A DNA stretch of 13,429 nt. Source: JAJDGF01 sp031549325. GTDB lineage: Bacteria > Bacillota > Clostridia > Christensenellales > Aristaeellaceae. Made by a program: the position numbers and the translations under genes. The stretch lies in contig JAVBQA010000103.1 of NCBI GenBank assembly GCA_031549325.1, positions 1 to 13,429 of the forward strand, written 5' to 3'. Positions 6,801-12,747 of the stretch are shown in pieces; within the stretch, counting starts at the first letter, position 1; each line of letters begins with the position of its first letter. The notes under the pieces are model-generated. The model had not been told where the DNA came from, did no database searches, and was given only the letters and a program-made list of their open reading frames with translations.

Positions 6801-7937
6801 CTACTCCGCCAACTCCGGCTTCCGGTCCCTGTTCGCCTTTGGGCGACGCTGGGCTTGCGCGGCGCTTTCGCCCGCTTTGCTTCCGCGCCCGCCTGGGCGG
6901 ACCGTGTTCCCGAGGGGTTCGGCGGCGGTATCGCCTTCGTGCAGAATCATGGAGAGGACGACCGAAGCGGAGCGCTGGCCTTCGTCCAGATGGCGCAGCA
7001 ACATTTTCGCCGCTTCGTAACCTATTTTGCCGACGGGCTGAATCATTGTGGTCAGATCGGGCAGCAGACCTGCGACATCCATAGAGGAGGCCAAATGGTC
7101 AAAGCCGATGACGGAGAGATCTTCCGGCATGGAAAGGCCGTTCTCGCGCGCCGCCTGGTAGCCGCCGAATGCGGTAATGTCATTGGTGAACAGCACTGCG
7201 GTTGGCCGCTGTTTTTGGGCGAGCAGCCGCTTCATATACCAGTATCCGTCATAGAACAGAAATCCGTTGCACCCCACCAGCATATTGTTGGTCACGGGGA
7301 GATTCGCTTCCTGCATGGCGTTTAAATACCCCTGCATCCGATCCTTTGAGATGGTGCTGTCCAGTGGACCAACCGCGTGAAAAATCTGCCGATGACCAAG
7401 TTTCAGCAAGTGCCTGGTCGCCTCCGCGGCGCCCGCGACATTGTCGACATTCACGCTGGCGATCCGGGCATTCCTCGTGCTGTCCTGAATCACCACAAAT
7501 GGGGTGCCGGAGGATTCGAGAAAGTCTATGTCTTCAAGATCCAAATCGTGGTTGAGCGCGATGATGATGCCATCCACGCCGCGCTGAACAAGGCTCTTGA
7601 GATTCTTTTTGTAGTCCTTGCGGTAATCCCAGACGTCCAAATGGTTCTTGCTGTTTACCAGGAGGATGCCGTAATCGGTGGATGAGACGTATCGCTCGAT
7701 TCCGGAAAAAATCCCGGCCCAAAAAGGCTGCACAATGTTGTAAATGAGGGCGCCGATGACATTGTTTCGCTTGTTGGCAAGCGTGCGGGCCGCGAAACTT
7801 GGCGTGTAATTCATCTCATCGATGACTTTCTGCACTGCGGCGCGAGTTTCCTCCTTCACCAGCGGGTTGTTGTTGAGAACGCGTGACACGGTAGAGCGCG
7901 ATACTTTCGAAATCCTTGCGATTTCCGTTATGTTCAT
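6801..7937 (-). CDS. LacI-family transcriptional regulator 2, with C-terminal extension
   Basis: A 378-residue LacI/GalR-family regulator. The helix-turn-helix is at the very N-terminus (MNITEIARISKVSRSTVSRV), then NNNPLVKEETR and the hinge helix SFAARTLANKR. The sugar-binding domain shows VDGIIIALNHD, FTNDITAFGGYQAARENG and PEDLSVIGFDH. The family normally ends just after the segment VLSMILHEGDTA. Here some 40 further residues, rich in R, K, G, A and P, follow (about 338-378), encoded by very GC-rich DNA that looks like intergenic sequence. AAAGGA lies 8-9 bases before the ATG. It is the last gene of the minus VOC/SDR set and has its own candidate promoter at 7973-8001. Its likely targets are the VOC/SDR set and importer 2, by position only. 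Confidence 0.9.
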   Translation of the reverse strand: MNITEIARISKVSRSTVSRVLNNNPLVKEETRAAVQKVIDEMNYTPSFAARTLANKRNNVIGALIYNIVQPFWAGIFSGIERYVSSTDYGILLVNSKNHLDVWDYRKDYKKNLKSLVQRGVDGIIIALNHDLDLEDIDFLESSGTPFVVIQDSTRNARIASVNVDNVAGAAEATRHLLKLGHRQIFHAVGPLDSTISKDRMQGYLNAMQEANLPVTNNMLVGCNGFLFYDGYWYMKRLLAQKQRPTAVLFTNDITAFGGYQAARENGLSMPEDLSVIGFDHLASSMDVAGLLPDLTTMIQPVGKIGYEAAKMLLRHLDEGQRSASVVLSMILHEGDTAAEPLGNTVRPGGRGSKAGESAAQAQRRPKANRDRKPELAE

Positions 7938-7972
7938 GACATCATTCCTTTGCGGTCAGCCTGTTTTCTTTC

Positions 7973-8001
7973 ATTATATCAAAACATTTCGAGCAGCTCA
8001 A
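7973..8001 (-). promoter_or_regulatory. Candidate internal promoter for LacI regulator 2
   Basis: On the minus strand TTGAGC (8001-7996) and TATAAT (7978-7973) are separated by 17 bases. The -35 box lies inside the end of the upstream VOC gene and the -10 box starts just beyond its stop. This would let the regulator be made independently of the operon in front of it. Confidence 0.5.
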
Positions 8002-8449
8002 GCATCATGCCCAGCTTCGCGCGGCCATCCACATAGGCATACTTGCCTCCGTTGAAGTTGCCCGTCTGAACCAAGGGCATTCCGTGCCCGGCCAGAATCC
8101 GCACGCAATCCTCGAGGCTGGCGACAGCATAGCCTGCGTGGTGCACGCAATCTCCGTATCGGTCGAGATACTCGCGCCAGGTGCTGGGATGCTCATCTGG
8201 TTGCATCAGCTCCAGCCGGGCGCCGCCCAGCGTAAAGAAAGTCTGCCAGATGCGGGCCGGGGTTGGTTCCCCGTTGTAGATTACCTTAGCCATTTGCGGG
8301 TCGCCGCTCTGCTTGAGGAGTGGCCGCTCGACCCCAAGCAGGGCGCAATAGGTATCCATCGCTCGCTCGATGTCGGACACCAATAGCGCCAGATGAACGA
8401 ATTCCGCCTTTGGCAGTATCCCAAGACTCATTTGGATGCCTTGATCCAT
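7979..8449 (-). CDS. VOC-superfamily (glyoxalase/epimerase fold) protein 1
   Basis: A 156-residue cytosolic protein with two beta-alpha-beta-beta-beta units. The four positions that bind a divalent metal in this superfamily are all filled: H19 (FVHLALLVSD), E80 (ARLELMQP), H104 or H103 (CVHHAGYAV) and E151 (MMLELLE). The opening DIERAMDTYCALLGVE is typical of glyoxalase and methylmalonyl-CoA-epimerase relatives. The start at 8449 is set by GGAGG 8 bases upstream; a longer open frame to 8656 overlaps the dehydrogenase gene and has no support. It begins 37 bases after the dehydrogenase stop, in the same operon. It is a clear paralogue of the VOC gene at 9196-9666: both are 156 residues and share the ending (K/R)YAYxD....KLGxMxEL. 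Likely an epimerase, isomerase or lyase on a small oxo-compound; the substrate is unknown. Confidence 0.88.
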   Translation of the reverse strand: MDQGIQMSLGILPKAEFVHLALLVSDIERAMDTYCALLGVERPLLKQSGDPQMAKVIYNGEPTPARIWQTFFTLGGARLELMQPDEHPSTWREYLDRYGDCVHHAGYAVASLEDCVRILAGHGMPLVQTGNFNGGKYAYVDGRAKLGMMLELLEMF

Positions 8450-8486
8450 TTTATTGCCCTCCCTGACGGTTCGGCGATTCGTTGCG

Positions 8487-9182
8487 CTAAAGCGGCATGG
8501 GCCGTCCGGTTGCGTCGATAAACGAGATCTTGCTGGTTGTCTTGGTCGTCCCTTCCAACAGCCCAAGGATCCCCACCGCAATGACCGCCGGGTCGGCGGG
8601 GGCGTCCTCTCCGCCCATGCCTGTGCGCATCCAGCCGGGATGCACCGCATAAACACGGATGCCGTCTTCCATCAGATGGAAGCGCAACCGCTCGGAGAAC
8701 ATATTGAGCGCTGTTTTGCTCATGGCGTAGGGGTAGTTGGTGGAAAAGGCATTCACGATGGTGCCCGCCTCGGAGGAGATGTTCACAATGCATGGAGAGT
8801 TCCCCTTTCGGATGAAGGGGAGAAACTGCTGCACCACGCGCATGGGACCAAGCAGGTTGACTTCCATGCTGCGGCGCACCAGATCGAGATCGAGACTCTC
8901 GATGGTGTCCTCCCGCCCGACCAGGATGGCGGCGTTGTTGACGATGCCGTCCAGCGCGCCGAGCCTTTCGGCCCGCCGCGCGGATTCACGCACCTGGTCC
9001 TCGTCGGTGACATCCATCGAAAAGACCTCCAGATGCTCCGGGTTGCTGGCCCGCAACGCTTCCAAAGCTTCGTTGTTGCTGGCGGAACGGGTCGCTGCCA
9101 GCACGGTGTGCCCGCGGCACACAGCCTCCCTCGCGAGGTGAAAGCCCAGGCCCCTCGCCGCGCCGGAGATCAGAATGCGCAT
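8487..9182 (-). CDS. Short-chain dehydrogenase/reductase (SDR), NAD(P)-dependent
   Basis: A 231-residue cytosolic classical SDR oxidoreductase. The Rossmann nucleotide motif is at the N-terminus (SGAARGLG, G7-x3-G11-x-G13), with R32 after the second strand (AATRSAS), which suggests NADP preference. Then come D57 (MDVTD), NNAA at 82-85, N109, the catalytic serine in NISSEAG (136-137), and Y152 and K156 in YAMSK. HPGWMRTGMGG (181-191) is the usual loop after the active site. All catalytic residues are present, so it should be active. The start at 9182 (MRILISGAA) is the natural Rossmann start, preceded by AGGGGG; its ribosome binding site overlaps the stop of the upstream VOC gene, only 13 bases away. 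It would oxidise or reduce a hydroxyl or carbonyl group on the compound handled by the VOC proteins; the substrate is unknown. Confidence 0.9.
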   Translation of the reverse strand: MRILISGAARGLGFHLAREAVCRGHTVLAATRSASNNEALEALRASNPEHLEVFSMDVTDEDQVRESARRAERLGALDGIVNNAAILVGREDTIESLDLDLVRRSMEVNLLGPMRVVQQFLPFIRKGNSPCIVNISSEAGTIVNAFSTNYPYAMSKTALNMFSERLRFHLMEDGIRVYAVHPGWMRTGMGGEDAPADPAVIAVGILGLLEGTTKTTSKISFIDATGRPMPL

Positions 9183-9195
9183 GCCGTACCCCCTT

Positions 9196-9666
9196 TTAAG
9201 TCGCGTCACGCTCCTTGAGCTCCACCATGATCCCCAGCTTTTCCAGGGTGTCAAAATAAGCGTATCGCTCGGTGCCTTTTTCCTCTTCAAAGATAAGGGG
9301 ATAGCCTTCCTTCTCCATCAGGTCGATTTCATGGCGAAATCCATTCACGTAAAATGAGACAAAGCAAACGCTGTTGCCGAATTTGTTCAGGTGTTCCAGC
9401 CAAGGGCTCGGGGTGTCGTCCACAGGCTGGGCGAATTCGAAATAGATGGGATCCATCTCCACCCTGGCGGTGCGCAGGCGGATGTTGTATTCCTTGCCCC
9501 GAAATCGCTTGTAAGCGCCGGGCGGGATGATCTTGTTCGGATCAAACGGATTGATGTGCGGGGGAGTATCCAGCGGGAACAGGCGCGCAAAGCGCGCGAC
9601 GGCGTCTTCCACGTCATGGCAAACGATGCCAATCTTGACCACAGTTTTGCTGCTCAGCTTCTCCAT
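9196..9666 (-). CDS. VOC-superfamily protein 2, both metal-binding histidines replaced
   Basis: A 156-residue VOC-fold protein and a diverged paralogue of the one at 7979-8449. Shared features are EF.QP followed by a W and a L..(Y/F)G segment, and the ending RYAYFDTLEKLGIMVELKE. Of the four superfamily metal positions the glutamates remain (E77 in YFEFAQP, E149 in MVELKE). The first histidine is replaced by K11 (VVKIGIVCHD), and the second falls in SVCFVSFYV (99-107), where the paralogue has VHHAGYAV. The start at 9666 has AGGAGG 6 bases upstream. It lies 13 bases before the dehydrogenase gene and is translationally close to it. It may be metal-free, bind metal differently, or act as a non-catalytic partner, for example as a heterodimer with VOC protein 1. 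That last point is inference. Confidence 0.85.
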   Translation of the reverse strand: MEKLSSKTVVKIGIVCHDVEDAVARFARLFPLDTPPHINPFDPNKIIPPGAYKRFRGKEYNIRLRTARVEMDPIYFEFAQPVDDTPSPWLEHLNKFGNSVCFVSFYVNGFRHEIDLMEKEGYPLIFEEEKGTERYAYFDTLEKLGIMVELKERDAT

Positions 9667-9864
9667 GATCTTCCTCCTGTGCCAATCAGAATCTTGGTGG
9701 ATGCCATCGGGGGAGGGGGGCGTTCCGCTTGCCTCCGGAAACGCAGGCATAGAGGTTCGCGCCCGGGCTTTCAGGCTTGGCCGGAGCAAAGCCAGGCGGA
9801 ACTTCGGCGCCGCGCGGCAGGGAAAACGGGTTCCGCCAGACGGGGCTTGAGGGGGTGTTTGGTG
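9667..9864 (-). other. Long GC-rich spacer with inverted repeats inside the VOC operon
   Basis: A 198-base gap between two genes on the same strand, in an operon whose other gaps are 13 to 41 bases. It is GC-rich and has a perfect 8-base inverted repeat (9795-9802 with 9830-9837, GGCGGAAC/GTTCCGCC) plus other short dyads such as GGCTT/AAGCC around 9774-9793. A frame is open across part of it, but it has no ribosome binding site and encodes a P, G and R-rich peptide, so I do not call a gene. A dispersed extragenic repeat or an mRNA-processing element is possible. Confidence 0.4.
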
Positions 9865-10293
9865 TTAGGCGTTTTCCCGAATGGCCTTCCTGTGCGGCGA
9901 ATCCTCGCTGATCTGCATCATCTCGATGCGGACTCCGTCCGGGTCGGTTACCCAGCACTGCCAGTTGTTGTCGCAGCCACACTTGGGCTGTTTGTCTAGA
10001 GGGTAGCCCGCCGCCTCGATCTGCTTTGCGATGGCGTGGATATCCGGCACCGCCATGCAGATGTGGTTAAAGCCGCGCAGGTTGCTGTTCCAGGGGTTGT
10101 CCGTCGCGCCATCATAGAACAGCTCAATAAACTGCTCTGCGCCTATGTAGAGGTAGTTGATCCAAGGCTCGCCGGACGTGGGGTTGTTGATTTCGAACAC
10201 CTTCTTAAACCCCAGAACCCTTGTGTAGAAGTCCAAAGATTTCTCCATATCCTTCGTCGTGACCGCAAGATGTCCGATTGTCACAGCCTCCAT
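9865..10293 (-). CDS. VOC-superfamily (glyoxalase/dioxygenase-like) protein 3
   Basis: A 142-residue cytosolic protein and the first gene of the minus VOC/SDR set. It has a textbook VOC opening, IGHLAVTTKDMEKSLDFY. All four metal positions are filled: H8, E57 (FIELFYDG), H77 (GFNHICMAV) and E124 (DPDGVRIEMMQ). The DPDG-hydrophobic-E motif is typical of the glyoxalase I / bleomycin resistance / dioxygenase branch, and this protein is not an obvious close paralogue of the other two VOC proteins here. C105, C107 and C113 cluster near the last metal position. The ATG at 10293 has AAAGG unusually close; a GTG three bases earlier is the alternative. It is driven by the promoter at 10350-10378. The reaction is unknown: glyoxalase, epimerase and ring-cleavage chemistry are all possible for the fold. 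Confidence 0.88.
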   Translation of the reverse strand: MEAVTIGHLAVTTKDMEKSLDFYTRVLGFKKVFEINNPTSGEPWINYLYIGAEQFIELFYDGATDNPWNSNLRGFNHICMAVPDIHAIAKQIEAAGYPLDKQPKCGCDNNWQCWVTDPDGVRIEMMQISEDSPHRKAIRENA

Positions 10294-10326
10294 CACCTTT
10301 CATATCTATGGTTCGCACCACGCGAT

Positions 10327-10340
10327 TGAAATCGATCCCA
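10327..10340. promoter_or_regulatory. cre/LacI-type operator downstream of the VOC operon start point
   Basis: TGAAATCGATCCCA fits every defined position of the cre consensus TGNAANCGNTNNCA and shares TGNNATCGATNNCA with the operator at 5491-5504. It is about 10 bases beyond the -10 box of the minus promoter, nearly the same place as the operator of the importer 1 operon. Repression by CcpA or by one of the local LacI proteins is expected. Confidence 0.6.
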
Positions 10341-10349
10341 TTTGAATTC

Positions 10350-10378
10350 ATTGTATTGCACATATCTTTTCTTGTCAA
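10350..10378 (-). promoter_or_regulatory. Promoter of the VOC/SDR operon
   Basis: On the minus strand TTGACA (10378-10373) and TACAAT (10355-10350) are 17 bases apart: a perfect -35 box and five of six bases in the -10 box. The start point should be near 10343, about 50 bases before the first VOC gene. Confidence 0.75.
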
Positions 10379-10412
10379 TAACAATATAGAAATTATAAAT
10401 TATTATAATCTA

Positions 10413-10441
10413 TTGACATTTATAATCGATGTATATAAAAT
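10413..10441 (+). promoter_or_regulatory. Promoter of the importer 2 operon, with ATCGAT in its spacer
   Basis: TTGACA (10413-10418) and TAAAAT (10436-10441) are 17 bases apart on the plus strand. The spacer contains TATAATCGATGTAT (10421-10434), which has the same ATCGAT core as the operators, although the outer TG...CA is missing. The expected start is near 10448, leaving a leader of about 65 bases before the TTG start of the binding protein. Confidence 0.7.
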
Positions 10442-10514
10442 CTAGGTAATGAGATCGGTTTCACGGAAGGGTTTCTTGTTGCCAAATCGACGGAATTGTG
10501 AGGAGGGAATCATT

Positions 10515-11750
10515 TTGAAACGCACACTGGCCATCTTATTCGTCCTGATCCTGACCCTGTCCTTTGTCGTTGGCGGTCTTACCGCCGGCGCAGAAGGCAA
10601 ACTTGTCACTGCGTGGCTTGGCGATTGGTGGGCGAATGAAGTGGAGCGGCTGGAGCGGGATTTTGCCGCTCAAAACGAAGGCTATACCCTGAAGATTGAG
10701 CTGATGCCGGTCAATAACTATGTGGAAAACGCCTCTACCGCCATTCTCGGCGGCAATTCCCCGGATGTTCTTGCCCTGGACACGCTCATGATCCCCACCG
10801 TAGCCAGCCGGGACATGTTGCTTCAACTGGATGATTTCATGAGCAAACACGGCATCACCAAAGACCTCTTTGGCGAAGCCACATACAACGCGGGCGTGCG
10901 GGACGGCAAGACCTTTGCCATTCCTTACCGCAGCGCCACCACTGCCCTTTTTTACAACAAAACCCTCTTTGACGCCGCGGGGGCGCCCTATCCTACCGAC
11001 CGCATGGGCTACGCGGACTTCCTGGAGACCTGCAAAAAGCTGACCAACGCTGAGAAGGGCGTGTATGGCTTTGGCATTGCCGCGTCCAAGAGCGATGCCG
11101 CCAACGTGATGACCTCCTTCTGCCCCTTCCTGTGGGAAACCGGCGGCGATTTCCTCTCTGCCGACCTGAGCAAATGCACCCTCGATACCCCGGAATCCAT
11201 TCAGGGGATTACCAACTGGGTGGAGCTCTACACCACCGCCAAGGTCGTGCCGGAAGGCTGCATCAATTACGCCATTACCAAAGACCTCTTCCCGCTCGCC
11301 ATGGAGCAGCAGATCGCCATGATCCCCATGAACGACAGCAACATTGTCAAGATCGACAATTTTGCGAAGGAGAAGAATTTTGAGTGGGACGTCGCGCTTC
11401 TGCCTGGCAGCTGCCGCGCGGGCGGCTGGTCGTTCAGCATTCCGATCAGCGCGAAAAATGTGGAAGGCGCCGAAGCCTTCATCGCCTGGTTTATCAAACC
11501 GGAAATCCTGTCCCAGGAGCAGGTGGTCATGCCTGGCGTCATGGAGGCCCGCAAGGGCGGCAAGTGGGGAGACGCCATCTATGACAAGCTTTACGAAGCC
11601 GAGCTTTATGCCAAGAACTGCCCCCCCAGTCCTCAGTGGACGGAAATCCAGAATATCGTGACGCAGGAGCTCCAAAAGGCGCTGCTCGGCGAGATCACGC
11701 CCGAACAGGCCGCGAAGAACATGGCGGAGCAGGTCAACGCGATTCTCTAA
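10515..11750 (+). CDS. Carbohydrate ABC transporter solute-binding protein (family 1), importer 2
   Basis: A 411-residue extracytoplasmic sugar-binding protein. The start is TTG at 10515, chosen because GAGGAGGG lies 7 bases upstream and a signal peptide begins exactly there (MKRTLAILFVLILTLSFVV). The in-frame ATG at 10449 would add 22 residues before it and sits almost at the expected transcript start. Likely cleavage is after A26 (TAGA, then EG). As in the other importer there is no lipobox cysteine. Family features are GGNSPDVLALDT, TFAIPYRSATTALFYNKTLF and the C-terminal AEAFIAWFIKPE. About six cysteines lie in the mature part. It is first in its operon, followed by a strong hairpin and then the permeases. 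It is only distantly similar to the binding protein of importer 1, so the ligand probably differs. Confidence 0.92.
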   Translation: MKRTLAILFVLILTLSFVVGGLTAGAEGKLVTAWLGDWWANEVERLERDFAAQNEGYTLKIELMPVNNYVENASTAILGGNSPDVLALDTLMIPTVASRDMLLQLDDFMSKHGITKDLFGEATYNAGVRDGKTFAIPYRSATTALFYNKTLFDAAGAPYPTDRMGYADFLETCKKLTNAEKGVYGFGIAASKSDAANVMTSFCPFLWETGGDFLSADLSKCTLDTPESIQGITNWVELYTTAKVVPEGCINYAITKDLFPLAMEQQIAMIPMNDSNIVKIDNFAKEKNFEWDVALLPGSCRAGGWSFSIPISAKNVEGAEAFIAWFIKPEILSQEQVVMPGVMEARKGGKWGDAIYDKLYEAELYAKNCPPSPQWTEIQNIVTQELQKALLGEITPEQAAKNMAEQVNAIL

Positions 11751-11770
11751 GATCTTTGGTTTCTGCACAG

Positions 11771-11811
11771 ACACGAATTGGGAAAGACAGTCTGTCTTTC
11801 TCAATTCGTGT
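11771..11811 (+). other. Intercistronic stem-loop between binding protein and permease genes
   Basis: A 19-pair stem (11771-11789 with 11793-11811, one G-U pair) closes on a 3-base loop, 20 bases after the binding-protein stop. No T run follows, so it should not fully terminate transcription. It probably protects the binding-protein mRNA or partly attenuates the permease genes, as is known for MalE-type operons. The role is inferred. Confidence 0.65.
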
Positions 11812-11847
11812 ATCCCGCCTGTGATTCCTGGATTGGGGGGTATGATC

Positions 11848-12747
11848 ATGGTGACCAAGCCTCTTGGACGAAAGAAAAATACGGACCGGATTGTCGGGTG
11901 GCTTCTCGTGGCGCCCTGCGCGGCGGTGATCGTGCTGATGACAATTTACCCGCTCATCCAGGTGTTTCTATTCAGCGTTTCCAATGTCAAGCTGCCCTTT
12001 TTCGAAACCACGTTCGCCGGGCTTTCGAACTTCACACGCATCTTGTCAAAGCAGGAGTTTGGCGTGATTGTGCGCAACACCGTCATTTGGACGGTGGCCT
12101 CCCTGCTGTTGCGCTTCATTCTCGGCTTTTCCGCCGCTCTGTTGATGGACACCGGCATGAAGGGAAAAATTCTCTTTCGCATCGCGATGCTGGTTCCATG
12201 GGTCGTTCCTTCCATCGTCGCCGCGAATACCTGGCGCTGGATATTCAATACGGACAACGGTCTTCTGAACGGTTTTCTCCGCATGATCAATCCAGCTCTC
12301 ACCCAGAACTGGCTGGGTTCTTCCTCTCTTGCGCTTGGGTCCGTCATTGTCGCATATGTGTGGATGGGCTTTCCCTTCATCATGCTGATGCTGGTGGCTG
12401 GAATGCAAGGGATCCCCAACGATTATCGGGAAGCAGCACAGATTGACGGCGCCAACTCCCTCCAGGTGTTCCTTCATGTCACCCTTCCTTGCCTGCAGCA
12501 GATTATCGTCATCCTGATCATCCTGGAAATCATCAGCGGGTTCAACTCTTTTGACCTGCTCTACACCATGACGGCGGGCGGGCCGGGCATCGCATCGGAG
12601 ATTCTGGGCCTGTACATCTTCCGCACAGGTTTCTCCAACTTTGATTTTTCCGGCGCGTCCGCAATCGGCGTGATGCTGATTCTGGCCATTACCGTTGCGT
12701 TTCTCTTCTATGTCCCCGCCACGGCCAAGGGAAGGGGGCACAAATGA
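11848..12747 (+). CDS. Carbohydrate ABC transporter permease, MalF-type, importer 2
   Basis: A 299-residue inner-membrane permease. The start at 11848 (MVTKPLGRKK) is preferred because GGGGGGT lies 6 bases upstream; an in-frame GTG at 11821 and an ATG at 11842 are less well placed. The N-terminal helix (about 15-33, IVGWLLVAPCAAVIVL) leads into TIYPLIQVFLFSVSNV, the typical MalF/UgpA opening. AMLVPWVVPSIVAANTWRW (about 113-131) is a family signature, and the EAA loop is at about 194-217 (YREAAQIDGANSLQVFLHV, then LP). About six membrane segments are visible. The stop overlaps the start of the next gene (ATGA), so translation of the two permeases is coupled. Confidence 0.93.
   Translation: MVTKPLGRKKNTDRIVGWLLVAPCAAVIVLMTIYPLIQVFLFSVSNVKLPFFETTFAGLSNFTRILSKQEFGVIVRNTVIWTVASLLLRFILGFSAALLMDTGMKGKILFRIAMLVPWVVPSIVAANTWRWIFNTDNGLLNGFLRMINPALTQNWLGSSSLALGSVIVAYVWMGFPFIMLMLVAGMQGIPNDYREAAQIDGANSLQVFLHVTLPCLQQIIVILIILEIISGFNSFDLLYTMTAGGPGIASEILGLYIFRTGFSNFDFSGASAIGVMLILAITVAFLFYVPATAKGRGHK

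Noticed and set aside
479..10293. Possible C-glycoside deglycosidase (DgpA/B/C or CarABC-like) pathway
   Set aside because: A TIM-barrel isomerase-like protein is present, but I see no Gfo/Idh/MocA oxidoreductase and no recognisable small DgpB-type subunit, so the assignment is unsupported.
10536..11858. A long minus-strand open frame opposite the importer 2 binding protein
   Set aside because: It has no ribosome binding site and no recognisable domain, and the plus strand encodes an unmistakable binding protein.
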